Below, piece by piece: positions 27,333-36,478 of a stretch of 64,000 nucleotides of DNA (the stretch's first letter is position 1; every line of letters begins with the position of its first letter). Below the pieces are notes generated by a model that worked only from the letters and a program-made list of their open reading frames with translations, made no database searches and was not told the DNA's origin. Source of the DNA: Streptomyces sp. RKAG290. Its GTDB lineage: Bacteria > Actinomycetota > Actinomycetes > Streptomycetales > Streptomycetaceae. The stretch is taken from the NCBI RefSeq assembly GCF_023701695.1, contig NZ_JAJOZC010000001.1:7687894-7751893 (forward strand). The letters run 5' to 3'. The position numbers and the translations under genes were made by a program.

Positions 27333-28058
27333 GAGGCCCTGTCTTTCGGAGTGTGAGTGGGGGCGATTTTCCCTCATGCTACGTATACCGTGGCGCGGCG
27401 GATTGCCAGGAGTCACTTCACCACCTCATGCACACACTCCGCCGGGCCCGAACGGACAAGGCCCGCCTCCTGGGTGGCTCGCAGGCCAACGGGAGTGTTG
27501 CGTCACATCTTTCGGTTCGCCGAGGCCATCCGCCTGGCGCGGCGGGCACATATATTCGTGTGCAGCACGTGACGGCTCGCGCGATGGATGCGGGGCTCAT
27601 GAGTTCTTGGTGAGTCATCCGGGGGCCGGGAGGACACGCGCCCATGCCTGCCGAGTGGGTCGTGCCCGTGCCTGCGAGGAAGTTCGAGCAGGGTGCCAAG
27701 GGGGCCGCGGCACCGGCGGTCAGCGATGCCGTCCACGCGTACGACGGTTTGGCGGGGGCGATGGATTCATGTGCCACAGCCTGCAATTGGACGGACTGCC
27801 GGTCCTTCACTGCGAGCAGTGAAGGGCCGGACCGCAGCGCTCGGGGCGCAGCTCCACCGTTCAGGTGCGCGCCGCACCACCGGATGCGTTGTGCGGAGTG
27901 TCGGCACACCGTGTTGCAGACTTCCGCCTTGTGCGGCGGTGCGGTGAACCGCAGGAGAGGGCAGAGGTCTGCGCTGACGACACTTTCGGGTACGTGGACC
28001 ACCTAAGACGGTGTCCTGCATGGCGCTGCTGTGTGCGTGGGTGCCTCGTTCGGATACC
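27333..28058. other. Intergenic region with one strong hairpin
   Basis: About 700 bases without a credible gene. Besides the hairpin at 27799-27830 nothing stands out. Base composition is less GC-biased near 27330-27400 and 27540-27580, where promoters may lie. Confidence 0.35.
27799..27830. terminator. Hairpin with 15-bp stem and 2-base loop
   Basis: CCGGTCCTTCACTGC at 27799-27813 pairs with GCAGTGAAGGGCCGG at 27816-27830 with a single G-T wobble. No T run follows, so it may be a terminator or a structured RNA element. Confidence 0.4.
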
Positions 28059-29330
28059 TCAGCGGCCGGCGGGGACGCCGTCCTTGCCTTCTGATGCCGA
28101 GGTCCCTGTCGCCGCGACCGGAGCGGTTGTCGTGATCGGCCGGCTTCTCACGGCATGGCGGAGCACGGCCAGCCCGGCGAGGATCGCGACCAGGGCGCAC
28201 ACACCGGTCCAGCCGAGGGTGGAGTAGGCGCGGACGCCGAGCCACGAGCCGGCGCTGCCGCCCAGGAACGCGCAGGTCATGTAGGCGGTGTTGAGGCGTG
28301 CGCGGGCCTCGGGGCGCAGAGCGAAGATGCGGGCCTGGTTGGCCACCTGGCTCGACTGCATGGCCACATCGAGCAGCAGCATACCCGCGCCCAGACCGAC
28401 GAGGCCGGCGGCGCCGCCCAGGCTTCCGGTCAGCAGGAGTGCCCCGGCCGCGACGGCGCCGGTCATGCAGACGAGGTTCACGGCGTCGGGGCCGTTGCGG
28501 TCCGTGCGCCTGCCGGCGATCGGGGTGGCGAACATGCTGGCCGCTCCCACAAGGGCGATGAGGCCGACCGCGGGGGTGCCCAGGCCGTAGTGCGGGCCGG
28601 TCACGAACAGCGCGAGCGCTGTCCAGGCGGCACTGAACGCGGCGAACACGAGCACCTGGTACTGGCATGAGCGGCGCAGCAACGGTTCGGCGCGCAGCAA
28701 ATGTACGGAGGCCGCCAGGAGGGCCGGGTACGGCTGGTCGGTGCTCGGAGTGGTGCGGGGCAGGGCGGCCGCCATCGCGAGAGCGAGGACCAGTGCCAGG
28801 GCGGCGGCCACCAGATAGGGCGCGCGCCAGCCGAGCCACTCGCCCAGTGTGCCGGAGAACGTGCGGGCCAGGAGGATGCCGCCGATCAGGCCGGAGAGCA
28901 GAGTGCCGGTCACCGCGCCCCGGCGCTCGGGCGCGGTCAGTCCGACAGCCATGGGGATGAGGATCTGCGGCACCACGGTGGTCAGGCCGACGAGTGCGCT
29001 TGCGAGGGCCAGGACGGTGAGCGAGGTAGCTGTCCCGGCCAGTACGAGTCCTGCACAGGTGAGGAGCAGCAGGGTGGTGACGAGGCTGCGGTGCCGCAAC
29101 CGGTCACCGAGCGGGACCAGCAGGAAGATGCCTGCGGCGTAACCGAGTTGGGCGCAGGTGACGACGAGGGCGGCGGATGCGGAGGTCACACCCAGGTCGT
29201 GCGCGATCAGCGGGCTGATCGCCTGGGGGAAGTAGATGTTGGCCACCGCGATGCCGCAGGCGAGAGAGAGGAGCAGGATCAGCGGCTGGCTCAGGGCCGG
29301 AGGGGCGGAAGATTCGGGACTGGCGGACAT
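28059..29330 (-). CDS. MFS exporter (12 transmembrane segments)
   Basis: 423 residues with about twelve hydrophobic helices. The N-terminus reads LACGIAVANIYFPQAISPLI, followed by the loop 2-3 motif GDRLRHR. The family resemblance is to drug/arabinose-type exporters such as YfcJ/NepI-like proteins. The start is ATG 29330. It is divergent from a CGNR zinc-finger regulator, with a 13-bp perfect inverted repeat between them that probably holds the operator. The natural substrate is unknown. Confidence 0.88.
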   Translation of the reverse strand: MSASPESSAPPALSQPLILLLSLACGIAVANIYFPQAISPLIAHDLGVTSASAALVVTCAQLGYAAGIFLLVPLGDRLRHRSLVTTLLLLTCAGLVLAGTATSLTVLALASALVGLTTVVPQILIPMAVGLTAPERRGAVTGTLLSGLIGGILLARTFSGTLGEWLGWRAPYLVAAALALVLALAMAAALPRTTPSTDQPYPALLAASVHLLRAEPLLRRSCQYQVLVFAAFSAAWTALALFVTGPHYGLGTPAVGLIALVGAASMFATPIAGRRTDRNGPDAVNLVCMTGAVAAGALLLTGSLGGAAGLVGLGAGMLLLDVAMQSSQVANQARIFALRPEARARLNTAYMTCAFLGGSAGSWLGVRAYSTLGWTGVCALVAILAGLAVLRHAVRSRPITTTAPVAATGTSASEGKDGVPAGR

Positions 29331-29390
29331 GATGCACACCTCGGCCGTGAAGGGGACGGAGAAGGAGACGAGTGGCGGACCACTCCGGCA

Positions 29391-29435
29391 GAACCGGTTT
29401 AACAGGTTCCGTCAACGTACCAGTTAAACCGGTTC
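29391..29435. promoter_or_regulatory. Perfect 13-bp inverted repeat, operator between MFS and CGNR genes
   Basis: GAACCGGTTTAAC at 29391-29403 and GTTAAACCGGTTC at 29423-29435 are perfect inverted copies with 19 bases between. Each arm also contains the palindrome AACCGGTT. It lies 19 bp before the CGNR start and 61 bp before the MFS start, so one dimeric regulator could repress both. Confidence 0.7.
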
Positions 29436-29453
29436 CCCAGTAGAGTGACTTTC

Positions 29454-30059
29454 ATGGCTCTGATTCCCGAACCGGCGACTCCTCGCTTCCGCAGCGGTGC
29501 TGGTCGGCTATGCCTCGACTTCATGCGCACCCTGCGGCTGCGAGGCATGGACGGCGCCAACGAAGAACTGGTCACCGCCCATGACTTGGCCGACTGGGTC
29601 GCGCAGTTGGGGCCGTTTCCCGCTGATGTCGTCATCCCGGCTCCGACGCAGGCAGTGCTCGGCGAGGCGCGGGCACTACGGGAAGCGGTTCACGGGCTGC
29701 TGACGGCGGCTCGTGGCGAAGGCGGCCCTGCCACCTGCCCCCAGGCCGACCGGGAACTGTTGAACGCGGCCGCCGCAGGCGCTCCTCCGGCCCCGCTGCT
29801 CGACGACGACGGCGGGGTGGTCTGGACGGCCGAGGATCTGGTCGGCACAGTCCTGGCGGACATCGCACGCGATGCCATCACGCTGGCCACGTCCCCCGCC
29901 ATGGCACGGGTACGTGCCTGCTCCGGGCCTCACTGCGCCGCCTGGTTCCTTGACACGTCCCGTCCCGGCAACCGGCGTTGGTGCTCCATGGAGACGTGCG
30001 GGAACAAGTCCAAGAAGAGCACCTGGCGCACCAGGCATGTGACGACGGCCGGCGCCTGA
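29454..30059 (+). CDS. CGNR zinc-finger / ABATE-domain regulator
   Basis: 201 residues. The N-terminal stress-induced ABATE-like domain begins PRFRSGAGRLCLDFMRTL. The C-terminal CGNR zinc finger is complete, with paired cysteines in CSGPHC and CSMETCGN. Proteins of this type are small DNA-binding regulators next to transporters. The perfect inverted repeat upstream and the divergent MFS gene suggest it controls that exporter and itself. Confidence 0.88.
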   Translation: MALIPEPATPRFRSGAGRLCLDFMRTLRLRGMDGANEELVTAHDLADWVAQLGPFPADVVIPAPTQAVLGEARALREAVHGLLTAARGEGGPATCPQADRELLNAAAAGAPPAPLLDDDGGVVWTAEDLVGTVLADIARDAITLATSPAMARVRACSGPHCAAWFLDTSRPGNRRWCSMETCGNKSKKSTWRTRHVTTAGA

Positions 30060-30269
30060 CCACAGTCACCGGATGACCTCAGCAGCCCCCGGCGGACGTG
30101 GCGATGGTCGGCTGCCGCAAGGACTTGCTCCCAGCGGCGGGATCGTTGACCGGGGTGAGCCGCCGGGCTGAAGAACGGCCCGGCCGAGGTCGAGGACGGG
30201 TGTCGTGGCACGTGCGTCAGGTGGGTCGCCGGCCGAGGTACGCCGGCAAGGAACCTGGGCGTTCTCGGA

Positions 30270-31118
30270 TTACTCGCGAACCTGGGCGTTCACTGCGGGA
30301 TGCGCGTCGCCGCTGTCCGAGTCCAGGCCCGCGAGCAGGCGCAGTCCGTCCTCGGCGGGACTGCCGGAGGCCGCGGACAGCACCAGGAGCTCCATGCCTG
30401 ATTCTTCCGGTAGCGCGAAGTTCTCCTGGTGCAGGTCCAGGAGTCCGACCAGCGGGTGCCTGTACGCCTTGCGCCCATGCGAGCGGGCGCGCACGTCCGC
30501 ACGGGCCCAGAGGCGGCGGAATCGCTCGCTGCCCATCGCCAGCTCGCCGATGAGCGAGGCCAGGCGCGGGTCGTCGGGGTACTTCCCGGCGGCCAGGCGC
30601 AGATGCCCGACCACGTCGAGGGTGCATGTCTCCCAGTCCGCGTAGAGCCCGCGCTCATCCTCCTCGAGGAAGATGTGCCGGGCGGTGTTCAGACCCGGTA
30701 TCGGCCGGCTGAAGAGGAGCCTGGCGAGCCTGTTCCCCGCGAGCACGTCCAAGCGGTGGTCCATGATCAGCGCGGGCGCGTCGGCGACCAGGTCGAGGAC
30801 GCGCAGCAGCTCCGGCCGTACCCGCCCGCCCGGCGCCTTCGCACGGCGGCGGCGCTGCCGGGAGAGCCGGTCAAGGTGCCCGCGTTCGGTCTCGTCGAGG
30901 CCGAGGACGCGGGCGAGTGCGTCGAGGACCTGCTCGGAAGGCTGAGTCGCGCGGCCCTGCTCCAGGCGTACGTAGTAGTCGACGCTGACTCCGGACAGGT
31001 GTGCGACCTCTTCGCGGCGCAGTCCTTCGACCCGGCGGCGGCTGTCGGTGGGGATGCCGACGGCTGCCGGGTCGACTCGGGAGCGCCGGGTCCGTAGGAA
31101 GCCCGCAAGATCGTCCAT
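30270..31118 (-). CDS. MmyB-type XRE regulator
   Basis: 282 residues from ATG 31118. The HTH includes GLRREEVAHLSGVSVDYYVR. The MmyB domain shows LAGNRLARLLF, FLEEDERGLYADW and YPDDPRLASLIGELA. It has the same architecture as the regulator at 11382-12251 and is likewise divergent from an oxidoreductase, here a quinone reductase. It probably senses a small ligand and derepresses that gene. Confidence 0.88.
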   Translation of the reverse strand: MDDLAGFLRTRRSRVDPAAVGIPTDSRRRVEGLRREEVAHLSGVSVDYYVRLEQGRATQPSEQVLDALARVLGLDETERGHLDRLSRQRRRRAKAPGGRVRPELLRVLDLVADAPALIMDHRLDVLAGNRLARLLFSRPIPGLNTARHIFLEEDERGLYADWETCTLDVVGHLRLAAGKYPDDPRLASLIGELAMGSERFRRLWARADVRARSHGRKAYRHPLVGLLDLHQENFALPEESGMELLVLSAASGSPAEDGLRLLAGLDSDSGDAHPAVNAQVRE

Positions 31119-31256
31119 GCCCCCAGTATGACCACGACACCGCCAGTGAAGGTGGCCCTGCCGATACCAGGAAGTCCCGTCCGACGGAAGAGGCGCCCCT
31201 GAACACCGGGCGCTGCGTCGCCCAGGATCGAAGGCATCCGATCCGAAGGAGTTCCC

Positions 31257-32036
31257 ATGAAGACGCTGATCGTCCACGCCCACCCGGAGCCGAAGTCGCT
31301 CAACAGCTCACTGAAGGACCTCGCGGTGTCCACCCTGGAGGGCGCCGGGCACGAGGTGCGGGTGAGTGATCTGTACGCGATGAACTGGAAGGCGATGGTG
31401 GACGCCGCGGACTACGGCTCCCACGCCTCAAGTCCGTTGAAGGTCGCCCTGGACTCGGGCCGCGCCTTCGACGCGGGGACGCTCACCCCGGACGTCCTCG
31501 CCGAGCAGGAGAAGTTGCTGTGGGCCGACACGATCATCTTCCAGTTCCCGCTGTGGTGGTACTCCATGCCCGCGATCCTCAAGGGCTGGGTGGACCGGGT
31601 GTTCACCTATCGCTTCGCGTACGGCGTCGGCGAACACAGCGACACCAAGTACGGCGAGCGCTTCGGTGAAGGAACCCTCGCAGGCAGGAGGGCCATGCTG
31701 TCGGTGACAGCCGGCGGCCCGGAGTCGCATTACACCGCTCGCGGCATCAACGGCCCCATCGACGATCTGCTGTTCCCGATCCACCACGGCATCCTCTACT
31801 ACCCCGGCATCGAGGTGCTGCCGCCGTTCGTGCTGTACGGCACCGACCGGATGTCCGGCGAGGAGTACCCGCTCGTCGCCAAGGCCTGGGAGCAGCGCCT
31901 GCTCACTCTGGAATCGACCGAGCCGATCGCGTTCCGGCGGCAGAACTACGGTGACTACGAGATCCCCTCGCTGCACCTGAAGGAGGGCCTGGAGCCCGCG
32001 GGCCGCACGGGCTTCGGGCTGCACGTGCGCGGCTGA
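31257..32036 (+). CDS. NAD(P)H quinone dehydrogenase, flavodoxin-like (NQO1/MdaB type)
   Basis: 259 residues. MKTLIVHAHPEPKSLN is the FMN/FAD phosphate-binding start of this fold. FQFPLWWYSMPAILKGWVDR is the conserved flavin-ring loop, and LSVTAGGPESHYTARG follows. It performs two-electron reduction of quinones. AAGGAG precedes ATG 31257. It is divergent from the MmyB-type regulator, which is the likely controller. Confidence 0.9.
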   Translation: MKTLIVHAHPEPKSLNSSLKDLAVSTLEGAGHEVRVSDLYAMNWKAMVDAADYGSHASSPLKVALDSGRAFDAGTLTPDVLAEQEKLLWADTIIFQFPLWWYSMPAILKGWVDRVFTYRFAYGVGEHSDTKYGERFGEGTLAGRRAMLSVTAGGPESHYTARGINGPIDDLLFPIHHGILYYPGIEVLPPFVLYGTDRMSGEEYPLVAKAWEQRLLTLESTEPIAFRRQNYGDYEIPSLHLKEGLEPAGRTGFGLHVRG

Positions 32037-32272
32037 CAGCCGGCGGCGGACCGGACGGGCTGGGACGCGAACCCGAGGAGCAGCCGGAGGGGCCGTGGCG
32101 GTGGTGAGGGTGAACACCACCGCCGGGGACGGCCACCCCGGGTATTCCTCTCTGTCCCATCTGTGACGGAGCGTTCACGGCCGCCCACCCCGACATCACC
32201 AATCGCGCTCGGAGGAGCCCTCGTACGGCGACTTCAGTGAAACTCTGCTGACCGTCGGCAGGCCCGCCACCG

Positions 32273-32779
32273 TCAGAGTCTCGAGCGCAACTTGTCCAGT
32301 TCGCTGCCGATCGCCTCCCGCAGCACATCATGCTGCGGACCGAGCCTGACCTGCTCGTCACTCCATCGCTCACGCGGATAGAGCCACACCGGACCACCCA
32401 CCACATCGGCCGGTTCCCAATCGAACCGCGGCCACACATGCGCATGCAGGAACGGATCCGTGTTCCCCAGGATCTCAAGATTCACCCGTCGGAAAGCCGG
32501 ATCCAGCCGCGAGCAGGCTCGTTCAACCGCTTCACCGAGCTGGTCCATGTCGGACAGGAACGACAGCCGCTTCGCTTTCGGCAGGTCGGACAGCCGCTGC
32601 ACATCTGGTTCATCCACGAGAAGAACCGAGTACCCCGGCAGGAACTGAACGTCCCCGATCACCGCGAACCCCGACGTCAACCGCCGTAAGACGGTGGGGT
32701 TCTCACCCCGCAACGCAGTCCCGATCCGGTCCGTCTGCCAATCACCAGTCACGGCAAGAACCTGCCTGTCAGTGATCAA
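32273..32779 (-). CDS. HIT-family (histidine triad) protein with a TTA codon
   Basis: About 168 residues. The histidine triad is reduced to HAHVWPRF near the middle, as in actinobacterial diadenosine-polyphosphate hydrolase-like proteins; LPGYSVLLVDEP is the usual N-terminal strand. I chose TTG 32779 because GAGGAG lies 6 bases upstream; TTG 32818 is an alternative without such a site. A TTA leucine codon at 32687-32689 would make it dependent on the bldA tRNA. It likely cleaves a nucleotide phosphoanhydride. Confidence 0.75.
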   Translation of the reverse strand: MITDRQVLAVTGDWQTDRIGTALRGENPTVLRRLTSGFAVIGDVQFLPGYSVLLVDEPDVQRLSDLPKAKRLSFLSDMDQLGEAVERACSRLDPAFRRVNLEILGNTDPFLHAHVWPRFDWEPADVVGGPVWLYPRERWSDEQVRLGPQHDVLREAIGSELDKLRSRL

Positions 32780-32900
32780 GTACCGCTCCTCGCTCCCTAC
32801 CCTACTCACGAAGTGCAAGGACCAAGTAGCTGGGAGAGGAGCAGCCCAGCCGTTTCAAAGATCCCCACGGGAACTCGCGGGACGCCGCACAGGTCCCGGC

Positions 32901-33584
32901 TCAGTCTGCACGGCGGTGTTGTCGGGCGGAGGGACAGGTCTGCAGTGCGTCGCGGCAGGAGGGGAGTACCGCCTCGATCACTTCCAGGGTGCGGTCGGCG
33001 ATGTCACTGCGATTGTGCAGGACCCAGGAGATGTGCTGGGTGCCGAAAAATGCCGAGACGATCACGCGTGCGAGGGCCCTCGGCGGGGCGGCGTGCTGCA
33101 ACTCGCCCTGTTCGTCAGCCATCTCGAGCCACGCACACACCATGCGCGTGTAGTTCTGGAAAGGTACGGGCAGATCGATTCCGATCAGCGCACGTTCGAT
33201 CTGGAGCCTCGCACCGGCCTGCATCACGGTGTCGTCCCGCAGTGCGAGGGCTGTGCGGGTCAGGAGCTCGGCCACGGACGCCAGCGGGGAGAGTCCGAGG
33301 TCCTCCACAGTCTGCGCTATGGCAGGCAGGCGTTCGTAGAACTCGGAAGTGACAGCGTGCGCGAGAGCTTCCTTGTTCGTGTAGTGGAAGTACACCGCCC
33401 CCTTGGTCATGCCGGCGAGCTGGGCCACGTCCAGGATCGTCACGGAGGGGTACCCCTTGTCCGCGAACAGCTGGGAGGCGGCGCGGAGGATGCCCTCCCG
33501 CGTCCGGATGGCACGTTCCTGCTTGAGCTCCTTGCCGGCGGCGGAAGCCGCCCTGTTGCTCAAGCCCTCTGCTGCGCCGTTCAT
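32901..33584 (-). CDS. TetR-family butyrolactone receptor homologue of the second hormone locus
   Basis: 227 residues. LKQERAIRTREGILRAASQL and MTKGAVYFHYTNKEALAHAV are ArpA/ScbR-type. The ligand domain has QAGARLQIERALIGIDLPVP and SAFFGTQHISWVLHNR, as in the receptor/pseudo-receptor clade. GGAGA precedes ATG 33584. It is divergent from the second afsA homologue, with a palindromic ARE variant (class ACCT-N6-AAGGT) in between. It is the best candidate to bind that operator class, which recurs at 34952 and 39654. Confidence 0.87.
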   Translation of the reverse strand: MNGAAEGLSNRAASAAGKELKQERAIRTREGILRAASQLFADKGYPSVTILDVAQLAGMTKGAVYFHYTNKEALAHAVTSEFYERLPAIAQTVEDLGLSPLASVAELLTRTALALRDDTVMQAGARLQIERALIGIDLPVPFQNYTRMVCAWLEMADEQGELQHAAPPRALARVIVSAFFGTQHISWVLHNRSDIADRTLEVIEAVLPSCRDALQTCPSARQHRRAD

Positions 33585-33643
33585 TGATGGTCTCCAGACT
33601 CAGTCGTGATTTTCGCCGCACACAAAGGAGTTGTCCATGAAAT

Positions 33644-33664
33644 AAACCTTCGCGAAGGTAGATT
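33644..33664. promoter_or_regulatory. ARE variant (ACCT-N6-AAGGT class) between TetR and second afsA
   Basis: AAACCTTCGCGAAGGTAGATT contains the perfect 14-bp palindrome ACCTTCGCGAAGGT (33646-33659). It has the same spacing as the sites at 34957-34970 and 39660-39673. It lies between the divergent TetR and afsA starts. Confidence 0.65.
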
Positions 33665-33725
33665 CATGCACAAGGGGCGGCCCGTACGAGGTTGTCCCAG
33701 ATGCTTGACGGGGGGAGATGGTGAC

Positions 33726-34850
33726 ATGCAGAACTTCCGGGGGAGCGCCGGAGCGGCGGGGCGCGATGCCGCGGCTCGGCAGGAGCACGGCTTGACGTTT
33801 CAGCGAACCATTCCGCGGCACATGGTGCACCGTGCGGCGGTGGCGGAGGTCTTCGTGACCGACGCGGTGTCGCTGGGCGAAGACCGCTTCCTGGTAGGAG
33901 CGCAGTGGCCCCGCGACCACGCGCTGTACCACCCGGACGCGGAGGGGCGCAGCGATCCGCTGCTGGTGGCCGAGACGATCCGTCAGGCCCTTGTGTACCT
34001 TGCGCACTGGTACTACAGGGTGCCGCTGACCCATCACTTCGTCGGCCGCGACATCGACTTCGAGGTCACGGACATCGATGCCCTGCGCATCGGCCCGCAG
34101 CCACTCCCGGTGGTTCTGGACGCGCGTTGGGTCTGGGTGGACAACAGGCCGCCGCAGCGATACGGGATGCGGCTGGAAGTCGGGCTGAGCGTCGGAGGCA
34201 GGGAGTGCGGCCGGGGCAGCCTGCAGGTGATCGCCGTCGACGACCGCAGGTACGAGTTGCTGCGCCGCCGCGCGGGCGGTTCCCCCGCGGCTGGTACCCC
34301 GGCCTCCGCCGGAGAGGTGGCCAGGCAGATGCGCGGCAGTCTGGACCCTTCCCTGGTGGGTCGGTTGCGCAGTAAGGACAGTTTCATCGTCCCTGGTGCG
34401 TCGCCCGGGCAGTGGCAGCTGAGAGTGGATCCCGATCACGCGATCCTGTTCGACCACCCGACGGACCACGTGCCGTTGATGGTGATACTCGAAGGGATCC
34501 GTCAGCTCGGCCATCTGCTGGTCAGCGGACACAGGGGTGAGTCCGGCGGGTTGCGGGTTCTGCCGGTCCTGACGTCCGTAGCCACCGACTGCCAAGCGTT
34601 CGCCGAACTTGACGAGCCCATTCATCTGGTCGTCCACAATGAAGGGCGCACGACGGAGACGGCGAACGCCCCGCGAGTGCCTGCGCAGTCTCGACGGACG
34701 TGCCGGTCCCTGCCGGAGGGCCCGGACAGTCGCCGCCTGCGCATCGAAGCCGTCCAGGGCGGCAGGCCGGTCGCTGTCACGGACAGTGGCTGGATCGCGC
34801 GCGATCTTGAACCAGCAGGGCAGGACGAGGCGTTGGCCGACCACGGTTGA
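33726..34850 (+). CDS. AfsA/ScbA-family butyrolactone synthase (second copy, intact)
   Basis: 374 residues from ATG 33726. Both AfsA repeats are present in one frame. The first has IPRHMVHRAAVAEVFVTD, DPLLVAETIRQALVYLAHWY and THHFVGRDIDFEV. The second has HAILFDHPTDHVPLMVILEG. The C-terminal 50 residues (RTCRSLPEGPDSRRLRIEAV) carry the last strand and an extra tail. Family role: condensing a beta-ketoacyl thioester with dihydroxyacetone phosphate. It is divergent from a receptor-type TetR and followed by an acyl-CoA dehydrogenase-like gene and a phosphatase gene that could finish the hormone. Confidence 0.9.
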   Translation: MQNFRGSAGAAGRDAAARQEHGLTFQRTIPRHMVHRAAVAEVFVTDAVSLGEDRFLVGAQWPRDHALYHPDAEGRSDPLLVAETIRQALVYLAHWYYRVPLTHHFVGRDIDFEVTDIDALRIGPQPLPVVLDARWVWVDNRPPQRYGMRLEVGLSVGGRECGRGSLQVIAVDDRRYELLRRRAGGSPAAGTPASAGEVARQMRGSLDPSLVGRLRSKDSFIVPGASPGQWQLRVDPDHAILFDHPTDHVPLMVILEGIRQLGHLLVSGHRGESGGLRVLPVLTSVATDCQAFAELDEPIHLVVHNEGRTTETANAPRVPAQSRRTCRSLPEGPDSRRLRIEAVQGGRPVAVTDSGWIARDLEPAGQDEALADHG

Positions 34851-35245
34851 TGAACCGCAGCGCTGCCGCTCGGGCGGGAAGTGCCGGTATCGCAGTACAA
34901 GGGCCTTCCTCGTCCACAGATGTCGTTGAAGGAGTGACGGTATGAGCCATATACATACCTGGGAGAAGGTATTTAAGCAACGTTCTCGTACGTGCTGTTG
35001 ACCGCCCGCACCTCCAGCACTCCGTCCCCGGCCGTTGAGCGGCCGAGGACGGCCGCGGCGGCCCCGCCACCGGCGGCGCGGCTCCTCCACGGCCGAGGCC
35101 TGCCCGGGCGGATACCCGTGCCACTGCCAGGAGCACCGAACCGGCCCACCGGCCCGGACCAGCGAGCCCACCCACCCGCAACGACCAGCGCCCCGCCCCC
35201 TTTTGCTGCCCCGGCGCACCCGCCACCCACCGAAGGAGTGACCGC
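34851..35245. other. Intergenic region with ARE variant and long leader
   Basis: It contains the ACCT-N6-AAGGT site at 34952-34976, then about 270 bases of leader before the flavoprotein gene. GTCCCCGGCCG-ttgag-CGGCCGAGGAC near 35022-35048 is a hairpin in that leader. No gene recognised. Confidence 0.4.
34952..34976. promoter_or_regulatory. ARE variant upstream of the flavoprotein/phosphatase operon
   Basis: TACATACCTGGGAGAAGGTATTTAA combines the classical ACATACC half-site with GAAGGTATTT. The core ACCTGGGAGAAGGT (34957-34970) aligns base for base in spacing with 33646-33659 and 39660-39673. Confidence 0.65.
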
Positions 35246-36478
35246 ATGGCAACGCCTGCCGTCTCAGCCGGCTTCCTTGATGCGCGCACACCGGCACCAC
35301 CCACACCACCGGCCCCACCGTCATCCGGCTTCCGGCAGGAAGTGCTGCTTCACGCGGCCGCCGTCGCAGGCCGCGCCGCGGGCCGGGCCCACAGGGAACG
35401 CCGGCTGTCCGCCACGGCCGTGGCCGCGCTGGACGAGGCCGGCTTCGCACGCCATTTCGTCCCCCATCGATGGGGCGGCCGGGAAGGCTCGTTCAGCGAT
35501 GTCTTCACCGCGGCAGCCACCGTTGCGCAGGGCTGCACGTCGGCGGCGTGGTGCGCGGTCCTGTGGGCGGCGCACGGAAGGTTCGCCTCGTTCCTGCCTC
35601 ATGCGGCGCAGACGGAGATCTGGGGCACATCGCCCGATGCGCGCATAGCCGCTGCCCTCGCGCCGACGGGCAGTGCGCGGGCAGCCGGCGACGGATGGGT
35701 GCTTGAGGGGGAGTGGTCGCCGGTCAGCGGTGTGAATCACGCCGACTGGGTGCTGCTGGCCGCGCGGATGGACGAAGCCCTCGCCGCCTCACGGACCGGC
35801 ATGTTCGCGGTTCCCCGCGGGGTCGTGGAAGTCCGGGACACCTGGAACAGCGCGGGCATGCGCGGTACGGGCAGCCACACCGTGGTGGTCCGCGACACGT
35901 TCGTACCCGAGCACCGCGTCGTGGACCTGCACCGCGTGCTGGCGGGAGAGGGGCCGGCCGGCGGCGCCCGGTGCCGTACCGCACCGGCCCACCTGGCAGG
36001 CGGGCTCATGTTCGCCGCCCCGGCACTGGGAGCGGCCCGCGCCGCGCTGAAGGACTGGACGGCGTGGGCCGTCCAGGACGGCGAGGGCGGGGCGAGGCCG
36101 TTGAACAGCCTGGGTATCCCGGAGCTTCTCGCCCAGGCGTCCGCGGACATCGACGCCGTCGAACTGCTCTTCAACCAGGCGGCAGAACGTGCCGACACCG
36201 CGGACGTCGACAGCGCCCTCGTGGCCCTCAACCGGCGTGATGCCGCCGTTGGTGCCGCTCGGCTGGCCGGCGCGGTCGACTCCCTCCTCCAGCCGGGCGC
36301 AGCGCGATCGGGCGACGTGGACGGCGCCCTGCAACAGCGCCGACGCGACGTTCTGACGATCGCTTCGCACGGGGCCCTGCGCCTGGGGCCGGCCGCCACG
36401 GCGTACGCGCTGGCCCTCACCCCGCAGGACGCGGCGGATCCGGAGGCCGGGGCGGAGCGCGAAAGGACCGCCCGGTGA
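35246..36478 (+). CDS. Acyl-CoA dehydrogenase-fold flavoprotein (HpaB/HsaA-like or acyl-CoA oxidase-like)
   Basis: 410 residues. The fold is seen in EAGFARHFVPHRWGG (N-terminal helical domain), WSPVSGVNHADWVLLAA (middle beta domain) and WNSAGMRGTGSHTVVVRDTF (flavin-binding strand). The conserved catalytic Glu of true acyl-CoA dehydrogenases cannot be identified, so a monooxygenase of the two-component type is possible. It lies downstream of the second afsA gene under an ARE variant, and its stop overlaps the start of a phosphatase gene (GTGA). Avenolide biosynthesis uses an acyl-CoA oxidase in a comparable setting, so a role in tailoring a butenolide hormone is a reasonable inference. Confidence 0.8.
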   Translation: MATPAVSAGFLDARTPAPPTPPAPPSSGFRQEVLLHAAAVAGRAAGRAHRERRLSATAVAALDEAGFARHFVPHRWGGREGSFSDVFTAAATVAQGCTSAAWCAVLWAAHGRFASFLPHAAQTEIWGTSPDARIAAALAPTGSARAAGDGWVLEGEWSPVSGVNHADWVLLAARMDEALAASRTGMFAVPRGVVEVRDTWNSAGMRGTGSHTVVVRDTFVPEHRVVDLHRVLAGEGPAGGARCRTAPAHLAGGLMFAAPALGAARAALKDWTAWAVQDGEGGARPLNSLGIPELLAQASADIDAVELLFNQAAERADTADVDSALVALNRRDAAVGAARLAGAVDSLLQPGAARSGDVDGALQQRRRDVLTIASHGALRLGPAATAYALALTPQDAADPEAGAERERTAR

